64,000 nt of DNA, taken from Polytrichum commune. Lineage: Eukaryota > Streptophyta > Polytrichopsida > Polytrichales > Polytrichaceae. A program made the position numbers and the translations under genes. Under the pieces are notes generated by a model, which was given only the letters and a program-made list of their open reading frames with translations, was not told the origin of the DNA and searched no databases. Positions 1 through 11,399 of this stretch are shown here, one piece after another. The stretch covers positions 12,524,001-12,588,000 of the forward strand of contig OX485803.1 in assembly GCA_950295325.1 (NCBI GenBank), given 5' to 3'. Numbering within the stretch: the first letter of the stretch is position 1; every line of letters starts with the position of its first letter.

Positions 1-1018
1 TTATTGAGACTTAATGCATGTTACTTATGGGTAGCTAAAACATACAGATACAAAGTCAACAACCTATTAGTCTGGATTTAAGTCATAATAAAATAAGAGC
101 CCTTAGACAAAGAGTTGTTTTACACCAAGTGATATTCTTAAAACCACATAAATAAACTCCATTTCACAAAGATGAAAGTCCATTACCTTGGGCTTAAAGA
201 TAAGAATACACAAACTTTGCAAATCCCAAACCCAAGCGGACTAAGACAAACATGTTTTATTTGGAAACTTTGTCTCTACACCCACTTCTCATACAACATG
301 AAATACATAATTAGTGCAAGATAATTAGCATATCCAAATCATGCATGTATTCATTTGCCTCATAATTTTCAAAGCTTGTATGAATATCTTATTTAATATC
401 CATATAAGTCCCCCCCCCCCCCCAAAATATGTTCACTATCAAGCCTAGAATGGTTATTATAATTTGAGAAACATAATCCAATCTTGTTTAAACAAATATT
501 TTTGGTGTCCATTCTTAGATGCACAACTAACCAAACCCCATTCAAATATAGGTCAAGATTTTTTCCATGTTGGATTCAGGCATATCTGCCTTAGTCAGAA
601 AGCTTCATGGAAAGTAGTCCAGGATTAAGCATGACAGTCCTAATCTCAAGCAAAAGCAGTTCTTAACAAATAAATGTTTGAAGCTGCCACAGCTACTGAG
701 GTATTCCAGACAAGATGAGAAAAGAATCAATTCAGTCAGGTTAAGAGAAAACCTTTTTGCATGGAGCAACAAATTGCCTGCCAGAGAATATATATAAAAT
801 ATTACACCAACGCTGTCAATTTGATAGGGCGTTTTTGTGGACTCTCATTCAAGAGTAGAAAGTTGATATGAGGATGTTACACTAGAATACATGTTACTAT
901 GAATAAATATGGGGTTGCTGAATTGACCCATCTATTCTAGAAGCTAGAATGAAATACTAATGCATTGCAAGTTGATAGGGGCCTCACATGAATTTTCTAT
1001 CTTAATTCTCTTGTAATG
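1..1018. other. Downstream region of the coiled-coil gene
   Basis: I see no coding sequence here. It holds the 3' flank of the minus-strand coiled-coil gene, one copy of dispersed repeat family A (about 300-585) and a run of 14 C at 410-423. Confidence 0.5.
300..585. repeat. Dispersed repeat family A, copy 1
   Basis: This is an approximate copy of a sequence also found at about 1400-1690, 10230-10510, 11420-11690 and 51060-51560, all in the same orientation. Shared blocks are a 'tatgaatatctt' stretch, a C-rich 'gt(c)n' block, 'cataatccaatctt' and 'cattcttagatgcac'. The copies are well diverged. No terminal inverted repeat or coding potential is evident, so the class is unknown. Confidence 0.55.
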
Positions 1019-4000
1019 CTATCTTGGTAAGCTTCCAGAAAATGAACCCAATTTTCTTCTTGCAGGTATTGAAGGTGCATTAGGCTTAAGAGGAAGGGGT
1101 GTTGATCCCACCAAAAGCTGAGCTGGCAGCAGTATAGGTCCTCCTTTGTCAACCGCCTTTGTAAGCTTTCTAGTACTCCTTGGCGGCTTTCTCTTTGCCT
1201 ACAAGCACAAACCCAAAGCCATATCTTCAGTGAGTAAAAATGAGCCTTCTGGGATGGAAAAAGGTTGTGGAGATTGACCTTTATAATAGGACCATATTTG
1301 GCATCAAGCACTGAGATAAGTGGGCCTAAAACAGACACTTTCAGCTCTGCATCCGCTTCTACTAGGATATTGAACACTTGATACGTATGAGATGCTTAGC
1401 ATTTCCAAATCAAGGCTGTAGTTATTTTCCTCAAGAATTTTGGAGCTCGTACAAATATCTCACTCATTATCAAAGTGAAGATTTCGTTCTTAAATGATCA
1501 TGTAGGTCCCCCCAATTATGTTGAATACTGCACCTAATATAATTAACAGATTTTGAGCACATAGTCCAATCTCTTTAATTCATATTTTTATTTTTATTTT
1601 GGGTGTTTATTCCTAGATCCATACACTGCTCAAATATAGCTGTCTGATTAAGATAAGTAATCAAATAAGGCCCACTTACCTTACCTGTTGGATTCATTGG
1701 AAACCAAAGGTTCAGAATTGCATTACTCTTGAAACTTCAAAACTTGTTTATTAGTGTTTGCTAGGAAAAGGGTGCTTACAGGAGGTGTGCGGTCCATGGC
1801 CTCTTCTGTGGCCTTTCGTGGACGCTTCTTGGTCAACTTATTTTTAGGTGTTGGTTCGCTTACTCCACTATCATTTTCCTCTTCATCACCTGAAGTTTGA
1901 GCAGGAATTCCATCAATTGAGGTGTCCACTGCCTGCTCAAGTCGGTTTTCAAGGTTTGTTGCTCCAGACTCCTACAGTGACAATAGAAGTGAATAACTGC
2001 AGGTTGAGCTCAATATATGGGAACAAGAAAGTTACTATCAACTCATTCGAGTGCTTCACCTAGGATGTGAGAAACTTCAAGACCATGGAAGTAATACAAA
2101 CACAGAGAACAAGTTGTCGAGCAACTTCCAAGCGGAAAAAACATTATGATTCTGTATGCAAAACAACCAATGGGAAGGACCAGTTCCCAACAAAAACTCC
2201 CATTGAGCTAAAGGATAACTCTAATATCCTTACCATTGTGGATGACGTCAAGGACAAGCTTAACTAACAGCCTTACGTTATGCTAACAACCATACTAAGG
2301 AGGTAGTGTGGAGGTATGAAGGAAGAACATTCTATGTCGGTTCATTGAGGGTCAAACTTATTTTGGATGCCAAGAGGTGCTAAAATGAGTTTGGCCCTCA
2401 ATGAACCAAAATAGCTTATTCTTTATCCAAATTCAAACACTACTTCCAAGCATCCACCACAAGTGGAAAGAAGATATTATCTTTAAGCTAATAAAGATAG
2501 CTCTAATATTTTAACCTTTGTGGATGAAGTCAAGGATGAACTCAACTAACAACCTTTGGTAACTGCTTGCTCCTCCGTCTTGGAGGTGCACCTCCTTTAG
2601 ACTTTGTTGTATCCTTGCTAGGCACCTCGGCCAATGGCTTTCGAGAGCTTGCTGGGAATGCTTTTGGTTTCCCTTTATTGGTTACTGGTACATTTTCCTG
2701 TAACAACAACATTGTTAGAGTCAACCTTCAAATGATTTGCAGTGACAACAACCTTTAGGTAGACGTTAGCCACAAAACAGACAGTAGCATGGGGTAATGA
2801 AGTGGGTGGGGCACTTCGCTCTTTTTGTAAGTTTCCCTTGCTTGTGGGTCAATCTAATGGCGGGTTGGAGGGATAACTATTAGGGCTTCTGTCAAGTGTA
2901 AGATAATTATACATCCATCGCCTGGTAAATTGGGAAGCCACGCATGATATTGCACAACAAACTTGCTATCAATCTAACATGCATTTGGACACCATCTTAT
3001 TGAAACTCTAACAGTGTTAAGGAAATCAAACTTTATAGACATAATATGAAAATAATTGTGAGTCACCATCACTGTAGAATTTTGGCTTCATGTAGATTTA
3101 CAAATATGAACGAAAGGGTTGCCTAGAAATATCTGACATGTAAATACAACAGAGCAATTTACATTCAAAAAAGGAATATATGTACATAAATATACAGAGG
3201 GGTGTGATTTGTTAGAATTTTTCATATGTAAATACATACATGAGGGATGGCTCAAAGGAAAAAAATTCTTATGTACAAGGTTTGGTTCTCATAAAAAAAA
3301 TATACATACATAATTTTTTCTACAACTATGCAATTGCACATGGTAAACCACACTAATAAAGAATGGATTACTTGGGAAATTAGATTGGCTTGGTTGGATG
3401 GGCATTCTTACCACCCCAATTTCCTGTTCTGAACTTTTACATGCATGTTCCTGCTCAATAATCTGTTGTTTTAATCGCTCATTCTCCTTCTGCATATCCT
3501 CAAGCTTCTGCTTAACCTCCTTCAACAAAATTTCCTTGTCGTTTACAAGCTTTGTGCTTTCATTACACCGCTGCCCGATCTCCATCAATTTTATCTTGTT
3601 CATTTCCATCGCCTGCCCATCCTCGGTTAGTTAAAATTGATAATAAACAGCACCCGTTTTAAAGGATAAAGCATTCAAAGTTGATACAACTAGAGCCATT
3701 TTTGAAGGGAGGATAATTTTTATCACGTAGATTTCAGACCATGTCCCGACCCATGTTTGGAGGCCCAGTATCCTCCTAGGACCTCCCTTGTTCCTGGGTT
3801 AAATAATTGTTTCCAGCCTTCCTGGAATAATCAATAAGTAACCAGAACTGAGCATCATAGGTAAGGTATGGCAAACCAGAAGAATGAGCTATATGTGAAA
3901 TGCAAATGAGCTATATGTTTAAACAACCATTCATTTGATGATTCTCACCTTAGAATGTTGGTTCTCCACTGTTGCAAATGTATTCTCAGACTCTTCCAGT

Positions 4001-7000
4001 TTCTGAGTGAGTCTTTTGATCTTTTTGTCAAGTTTAGTCACCAATGTGTTGGCTACAGAATACTGTTCTTCCAGCTCCTCCACTTTCATCTTGTGAGTTG
4101 TATGTGCCTGCAATAAAGAGGTTTAGTGTGGTAAATTCCATGCAACAAGCTGTGAGTCCTACAACATAAGTACACTAAATAGTCCTATTGATGTGGGTGG
4201 ACAATCAATGTGGAAATAATCAATGTGGGCCACTCTAATTGTCTGGTCAGGGTGGAAATACTGTGGTTCCAAGACCCCAGGTCTTCCCCTAAGTCTTCCG
4301 GAAGACTTCTAACCAACACCTTACATAAAATAAAACAGCCACCCTACATCAAAAGTAGCATATAAGAAAATGATCATCCACGTCAATTTCGGGGAGGCGA
4401 ACCAGCCCATACATTGGTTCTTTGTTGGATGACTGCAGCCCTGCCAACAAGGAACCAGTGTACAGGTTGGTTCACCCCAGCCATCAATTTCCTAAATCAC
4501 AATTAATGTGGTCCTCACTGATTTTGAACTAAAGATGACATGGTTTGAAAATTATTGTGGGTTCTAGAGAATTACTGTGGCCTACGCTAATATGACTATG
4601 CAGTGTACTTGTAATACATCAAGGTGAAGACCATCAATTGGTGGCAAGGTACAAGAACTTAAGATTAATATTTTGGCACCTCAGCTAGTTGCTGCTCAAT
4701 TCCTCCTAGTTTCAAGCACTTTGATGACAGTGTTTCATTGTCCTCTTGCAAAGCTTCTAAGAGTCGCATAACTTCCTTCAGTTTTTCATCCTTCGTTTCC
4801 ACAGCCTTGGCTGCTGTTATGTACTGCTCTTCAATTATCTTGAACTTCACCTTGTCAAATTTCTCTTCCTGCGAAAAAAAGTTATCTTGCTCACTGGAAA
4901 TTGCACATGTAGTCACTACTGCCCACAAGCCAAGATTAAAATGGAAGCGAGCACACCAATGTACACATTTCTCAGTCCTGAGTTTTGTCAAGCTTCTTAC
5001 CTTTGACTGTATTTCATATTCCAGACATTGCATTCTGAGATGCTCAACCTCCTTTAAAACCTCATCGAACCGTTTCGTCAAATCCTTAAACAACTTGTTT
5101 TTCTCATCCACAAGTCTGGCAGCTTCAGTGCACTTCTCCTCCATGTCCTTCAGCAGCTTTAAATAGTTCTCCTCTACCTATGAATTGAAATGAAATGAAT
5201 TAGATTTTAAATCCTGGGAAGCCAAGAGGCTTATGGGACTAGAAGTACATCAAGATGGTGTCAAAAAGGCTCTTCCTTAGAGTAACGGAGTGCAGTGGCT
5301 TCTGTAATATAGCGGCTAACATTAACTTGATGGTCCAGTTGGAAGAGACTTGAGACTGCCTAGCACTACATTCTGAAATAGGGAGGGGAACCTATCTCTA
5401 ATGGAGTTGAGAGTGGACACTCCCATACACAGTGTGCCTCACTTTCAACTACATTGTAAGAGCAAAAGTGGCTAATTCTGTTACCTTTGGGGATTGGGAT
5501 AGTCATCCCCCAGCCAGTTTCAATGGCGAGTCTATGAAGCAGATCGAAGATTTTGAGCATTTAGGGAAAGAAAGTAAGAAAGAAAATAAAATAATAATGA
5601 AAAGCATTTCTGCAGAGTCTATCTATCCCTACTCAGACTCTCAAGGGCCAACAAATGTTGAATAACAATCTGTGACAACACTACATACCTTCTTGTTTTC
5701 AATTTTCTCTTGCAGAAGTTCCTCCAACATTTCTGTCGACTTTTGAAGAGCATGTTCCTTCTTTGTAACAAGCTTCGTGGCTGCAGTCAGTTGCTTTTCC
5801 AGCTCATTCAGGGACTTCTTGTGTCCTTTCTCTGCCTGATTGTTAAATATTGCAAGATTAGCATGATTTCTCCCTTGGTGAAAAAATGATAAGTTAATAT
5901 GGATTAAAACTGCACTGGTTATGGTAAACAGAACAGGCAGATCGTGTGACTTAGTCAGAGCAGCCCTACAGTGTGGCCCACACAATACACCATCACACAA
6001 GAAAACAGTGTGCAATCCTATTTACACTTGACTCTTCAACCGGTCACAAAATTCTCATTCTTCCACTCCTAGTTGTGTGGAAGGTTTCAATTGAAAGCTA
6101 CTAAGAATGTGAATCGAAAGAGCCTAATCTCACTTCCTAAGTCCAAGAATTGAGGGAGAAAACATCAAAAAGTGACATGAATCACAGTTGATCTTTGAAC
6201 AGATAAGAGTTAAGAGATGATCTTGGTGTCTATGAAATTAGCTTGAGAATGAGCAAGATTTGAAGGAGACATCATCATTTGAAGTGACTAGAAATGTTTC
6301 TTGTTGGTAGATTTTGGTGGTGAGCAATGCTTTTACTAGGCATGTACTCACTTCAAGGAGAGAAAGCCACTTGTCAAATAAATAGAAGTACATTGCACAC
6401 TATTTTCAATTCAATAGAAACACTATAACCTACAACGTGGACCTCTCATAAGAGTGTATCTTTTATGAGCTGAACCATTTAAAAGCACAAATCAGAGCAT
6501 ATCTTCAGCTCCATGTTAGCAATTTATTTACACAGCTTCTATTAGAGTTATCCTCTAACTCAACTTGACTTTGGACGGGGAGTTGGTTGTTTTGCATACA
6601 ACACCTTCCATGTTCAGTAAGTTTTCGATTTAAACAAAGAAACATTCTTCATCAGTCCATCGAGGTCAAACTCATTTTGGCATGCCAAGAGGTGCAAAAA
6701 TGACTTTGGCCCCCAATCAACCAAAATAGATTGCTTTTTGTTCAAATTCAAACACTACCTCCGAGTGTGCACCACAAGTAGAAATACATTATTGATATTG
6801 TCTGCAAAGCAACCAATAAATAATCATAGGGGACTACCTCCCGACAAAAAGTCCTATTGAGTTACAGGACACTCTTTTCTTGGATCAAAAGCAAAGAAGT
6901 TAACACTGGCACTTACAACAGCCGCTTCTTTTTGGTTCTTCTCAGCCAACTCTTTCCCTTCCTGCAATTCTTTCCTGGAAAGCTCAAGCTGGTCATGCAA

Positions 7001-10000
7001 TGCGACCTTTTCAGAGCTTAAGTCCTGAAAGGCACGCTCCTTAACACCAATATCCTTTGAAAGCCTTTCAATTTCAAGTTCTTTTTGCTTGACAACATCC
7101 TGCAGGATTTGCACATTTGCGATTGTAGCAGGGCTGCCATGCTCCTCAAGGGCCGCTATTTTATCTTTGAGACAACCAGCCTCCACTCTAAGCTCTGAGA
7201 GTTCCAGATTAGCAACAGTTACCTGTATTGATCCATGGATGGTATATATAGTCAATACAAGGCCCAACATCTTTAGTCTTTTTAGAGTGTTCAAAACCAC
7301 TTATGTTGATGATCATATAGGAAGCGAATCGCAAATGTCACAAGGACCCACAGCATTCAGAAATGTGAGGTCCAAATTATTCTGCTATCTCCGCCTCTAA
7401 ACCACTTTGTGGAGTTGATGTCACACATGTTTGAAATTGCCGTTCTTAACACAGAGTTCGGTGGGCCAAAGTAGAAGAATTATGGCCTTGACATGTGCCT
7501 AACCTTGGGGAGCTTCATTTCAAAGTTTTGTAAGGATCAAACCACCATTTCTAATTGGAGGTAAAAACGGACCTTTCTACCCAAAAAAATAGAGAGATCA
7601 ACCTTGAAAAGAAGCTCCTAAAGGTTAGGCACATGTCAAGGCCAAAATTCTTTTACATTGGCCTACCGGATTCCATTTCCAAAATGGGGATTTCAAACAT
7701 GAGTGACCCCCCTCCATAGCCATACCTGAATAATACTGTCGTCTCTTGTCTGAACAGACTCTTCCAGCTTCCCTTGCAATTGTTTTATGAGATATCTGGC
7801 ATTGTTCAGCTGCTCCTCTTTCTCCTGTATGTGTCCACACCATATGCAATACTAAGAACTCGTGACCATTGAAATCTAGAATCTGTCATTGGTGGAACAG
7901 CCCGAGGTTATTCCACTTCACTTTAGACTAGACGTTGAGGGCCAAAGGGACCAAGGAAGTTTGAATGGATTATGAGCTCCTACATGGCATACAATGGATA
8001 ATGTTTCATGGTCTTCTAGATTTTGCATCAACCCACCTCATAGAGGTGGACCTAACACAAAACCAGGAAACCATGACACTTCAAAATCTCACAACCCTTG
8101 ATCTACTATTAGGTCTTGCACAGAAGGGCCCACATATGTATAGGATGGTAATGAAAGAGCATCCAGTTGAGAGCCCGGTCACCTATGTCTTTACACTCTA
8201 CTTGAAGACCTGTGAACACGCAAATTCAATTTCAATTTTCCATGTTACGGCTTTTGAATGAATTATAAAAGGGCCCTCACAATTATGTGGCCACTGCCCT
8301 TGGTCCTAATCTAACACAGCAAATCAAAATCAAATTTCAGGCAGCGAAATCTTGATGGATATAAAGGAACATTGCACTGGCATGTCTGCAAAGGAAACGG
8401 CATTGGGAGCTTACCCCATTTTCAGCTCTATTTCCCAATGCATTCCAGGAACTTTATGCAAGTTCTCAAAATTCGATTTGATGGTGGTGAGGTAGAACAG
8501 CTAAACTCACCTTCACTGCATGTGTTATGCTTTGAAACCGTAAATTGCTCTCATCCATTTTTTTCTCATAATTTTCCTGCAACACCTTAATCTCCTGTTT
8601 ATGGCAAGACTCAGCTACTTCCAAGAGCTTCTGCAGCTCTTGTACTTTCTGCTGACATCGCTGATCCTGTAAATAACCAATGCACAGGAAGTTTATAAAC
8701 TTCAGTGTTGAGGTGCAGTGCGCCAAAATGTTGGGAACATGACTTAGTAAAGAAACCCAGAAACCGTCTAGTGTCATATTCTTGGGTACACTTGCAGACT
8801 TTTGAGATTTTATACTCACCGGATTTATCATTTTCAGCTCTTCAACAAAAGCAGAATATGAAATAAAAACTCAGTATGTAAACGTGTGTTGGAGACACAA
8901 AGTTTAATGTAGAGACCAGGGTGATGCTATATTGGCCAAGGATGCAACAATAACAGAGCATTTTGTTCAAAGTGGAAGTATGGAAAGGTTGCCTTTCACA
9001 GCATGAGTAAATAAGGGAGAATACAAGAAACTTTGTGTACTCACCTCCTCCTTTTGGACCACCTTTTTATAGTAAACAACCTTTTCTTGCAAGTCCTCAA
9101 TCTTAACAGTAGCATCATCTGAAAAAATCAGATAGAGAACATGGAGAATGTGAACTAAATGTGACAAGCTCAGAAAATGAAGGAATAGCACAAGAAGCTT
9201 GGATAATAGAAGCACAATAAAAAATCGGTATGTTCATCATATTTTACCTACCTAACTTGCACTCAGCTAAATAGGTACGGTGCTTCTCTGAATTCAGAGA
9301 AACATTGAGTTTTGCAAGTTCGTATGTGAGAGCATATTCAGTCTGTTTTCCTGCTCTCCTTGCCTGCAGAAAATGCATAAGAGGATAACATGAGAAGGAC
9401 TACACTCCATTTGGCATGAATTAGGCAAAGGTTGATAGTATTTCAAAGATGTTGATGCCAATCTAATCAGATGAACCCTTTTTTTTATCTCAAAGACTCA
9501 TGTTTTGGAAGGGAGTTTCACCCCACTTTTGAAAATTTTGTAGTGTTTAAGGAGCATTCAAGTGATGTCAAAACCCCCAATTTTGGTGAATTGAAGTGGA
9601 GGTGTTGACAGGCACCATTTTCAGGTGCCTTCAAAAGTTTGCCATGAAATTCAATTTTATAGAGCCATCTTTTGACCAAAGTCAAATGCCTCCCTCCATT
9701 TCACCAAAATTGGGGGGTTCCAACACCACTTGAACACTCCTTGAAACTGATAAATTGCAGCGAACACCCCTACCAAAACATGAGTTTTTGAAAGACTTTC
9801 AGGATAACTCCATTAGTGTGTATTATGAGTAGAGGAAAGATGCTTGGGAAGGCATAAAGAATACCTGAGCAATGTCATCTTCTAACTGCTCCTTTTGGAG
9901 AGTCCACAAGTCCAAACACATTTGCAACTTTTCTTTAACATCCTCGGTACCCTCCTCCACTGAAATCATTATGCCTTCACAAGCAGGCATAGCTCGCTGG

Positions 10001-10017
10001 ACTAAACCTCCTGAAGC
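1019..10017 (-). CDS. Long coiled-coil nuclear-type protein, 5' end unresolved
   Basis: I do not recognise a named family. Fourteen exons join with consistent frames: 10017-9865, 9363-9252, 9118-9045, 8666-8511, 7824-7726, 7222-6917, 5835-5689, 5177-5001, 4868-4680, 4107-3949, 3612-3412, 2697-2554, 1971-1780 and 1198-1019 (stop TAG). They encode the last 762 residues. About 590 residues are heptad-rich coiled coil. The tail of about 170 residues is Pro/Ser/Lys/Arg-rich with basic clusters (TKKRPRK, AKRKPPR) that look like nuclear localisation signals. Five consecutive exons carry an aligned repeat module. Open stretches at about 10968-10867 and 10767-10620 may be upstream exons, but their phases could not be joined, so the start codon is not assigned. 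Size, coiled-coil core and basic tail are reminiscent of chromosome-axis or synaptonemal proteins such as ZYP1, but no diagnostic motif is visible. Introns are packed with repeats. Confidence 0.8.
1400..1690. repeat. Dispersed repeat family A, copy 2 (intronic)
   Basis: It lies in the last intron of the coiled-coil gene. It shares the blocks 'gtccccccaattatgttga', 'cacatagtccaatctcttt', 'ttattcctagatccatac' and 'ctcaaatatag' with the other family A copies. Confidence 0.6.
2140..2556. repeat. Intronic repeat with a 26-bp hairpin and flanking direct repeats
   Basis: An inverted repeat pairs 2339-2364 with 2382-2407 (26 bp, two mismatches). It sits between two direct copies of a roughly 65-bp sequence (about 2210-2275 and 2488-2556). 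The second copy runs into the donor side of exon 2697-2554. A related, permuted copy lies at about 6640-6870 in another intron of the same gene. There, the hairpin-like part comes first and the 'gagttacagga' part follows, as expected for units of a former tandem array. Confidence 0.5.
4228..4585. mobile_element. Foldback MITE-like element in an intron
   Basis: The centre is a strong inverted repeat: about 4391-4429 pairs with 4443-4482, with a loop of about 13 nt. Weaker outer inverted repeats match 'gggccactctaattgtct' near 4229 against the complement of sequence ending near 4584. There is no coding capacity, and no target-site duplication could be fixed. Confidence 0.45.
5185..5375. repeat. 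Dispersed repeat family K, copy 1 (intronic)
   Basis: About 190 bp matches 39088-39280 with moderate divergence. Shared blocks include 'gaagccaa', 'acatcatgatggt' (acatcaagatggt here), 'ggagtgca' and 'gagactgccta'. It is noncoding, and I do not know its class. Confidence 0.5.
6640..6870. repeat. Second copy of the 2140-2556 repeat
   Basis: It shares 'ggtcaaactcattttgg', 'caagaggtgc', 'aaattcaaacactacct' and 'caccacaagt' with 2341-2475, followed by a match to 2148-2215. It stops close to the donor end of exon 7222-6917. Confidence 0.5.
7404..7722. mobile_element. Foldback element FB1 adjoining a splice donor
   Basis: Two arms of about 105-115 bp are inverted copies (about 7404-7535 and 7595-7722). 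Both contain the 18-mer 'ggccttgacatgtgccta' or its complement, plus matching blocks around 'acatgtttgaaat'. The spacer is about 60 bp and there is no coding capacity. The right arm ends within about 5 bp of the 5' splice site after exon 7824-7726. Confidence 0.65.
7885..8310. repeat. Diverged third relative of the AGGGCC-TIR element
   Basis: Blocks such as 'cctacatggca', 'ggatcatgtttcatgg' (ggataatgtttcatgg here), 'aacacaaaac', 'aaaccatg', 'ctcacaacc' and 'gagcccggtcac' match 28872-29366 and 32588-33097 in the same order. The terminal inverted repeats are not preserved. It lies in an intron of the coiled-coil gene. Confidence 0.55.
9490..9793. mobile_element. Foldback element FB2 in an intron
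   Basis: Arms of about 110 bp (about 9490-9610 and 9685-9793) are inverted copies, with 'ctcatgttttgg' at the outer end and 'ccccaattttggtgaa' near the inner end. The spacer contains its own short palindrome (9610-9616 with 9624-9630). It has the structure of a foldback-type MITE. It is noncoding and lies between exons 10017-9865 and 9363-9252. Confidence 0.65.
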
Positions 10018-10229
10018 CTGCAAAAGCCTTCTGTAAATAAACCAGGCACCCACATTGAAAAACTTGCATTTTGTGGAAAAAATCCACTTCAACGTTCAAA
10101 TAAACTTTTGTGTCAAATTAAGATATGTGACCCTAGTATGGGCACTTCCAACTCCACACACAGTTTTGGCTGTTGGGTTGGATTGGGAATTGTCTCATCT
10201 GGTTAGCAATTAAAAATCACAAAGATTGT

Positions 10230-10510
10230 CATTTCAAGCTTCGGAATTGGAGTAGAGATGCAGAAGTTATAAGATGACAAAATGAATATTCTTTGTCTTT
10301 ACGAGATCACGTAGACCCTCCCAATTGTGTTAAGTACTGAACCTAAAACTGTGCCTATTTTTTTAGCACATAGTTCAATCTCATCGCAACACACTTCTTT
10401 TTTGCCTCGTTTCTTAACTAGAAGCCTCTTTGACATGTACCACTCAAAAAATAGGTGTCCGATTAAGAAAAGTGACCACATAAGGCCCACACACCTTACT
10501 TCATATGTCA
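10230..10510. repeat. Dispersed repeat family A, copy 3
   Basis: It shares with copy 2 'gaccctcccaattgtgtta', 'agcacatagttcaatctc', 'gattaagaaaagt' and 'aaggcccacacacctta'. It lies in the 5' part of the coiled-coil gene. Confidence 0.6.
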
Positions 10511-11399
10511 ATCCTACTCTTTCACAAACTGCTGCAATGATTTACCTTGTGCATATTAGTCTAAAGAACAAATTTCACAGAAAGTAAAGAGCTGTACCCC
10601 ATGTATGTCTTATACTAACTGTAAGTTGAAAAGAGCAATGCATCTTCCCCCAGCTCTAAAGAACGCCATAACCTTCCATAACCTTCACACAACCAATAAT
10701 CACAAGAAACCGGAAATGAGAGTGTATCCATTGTGCGAAACCCCATAAATTCAATCCAAAAAGCTGAATAGAATATGAAGAATACCATCACTGTGGATAC
10801 TAATCCTCAGAGGAAGAAAAGAGTTGGAGTATTTTGCTGCTATTAGGCTTAATAGATTCTTTAGACAATGTATTTCCTCTCTGCAAAAGCCTTAAGAGCA
10901 AGAATTTGAGATGATGCCCCCACATCAACCAGTTTGTGCAATGGCTGTGTCAAAATAGGTGTTGAAGCCTCTCAAACCTCACTGACAAGTATGTACACCC
11001 GAAGATCATAACAAATGGATAAAAATAACAGTGAGAAGCGAGCTCAAATACAGCCGAGGGGAAAGATGGCCAGGAAGAAGAAATGCTGCAAAGAGAACGC
11101 ACCAATGTCGACGACCAATCAATCAACGAATCATGCTGTGTCTCAAGCATTCTGAGTTTTTGTTGACATCACCCAAAACCCCATCTCAACAATCTTTGAC
11201 AAGAGCACTGAAATTTTACATCGATAAAGCAGACATTTGGATTGAGAGATGCGCGGATTTGAATGCGAATGCGCGGCATTCAAAATGCGTCTTGCTGGCA
11301 GCGCCTCTCTCTGTCTCTGTCTCTCTGGTTGCTTTGCCCTCGAATGTAGGATGATGAATGCTATTCTTCATCCATTCGTCGTCTTGAACAACTATATGG

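Noticed and set aside
10620-10968. Two open stretches as firm 5' exons of the coiled-coil gene
   Set aside because: Their splice phases do not join to each other or to exon 10017-9865, so I left them out of the CDS.
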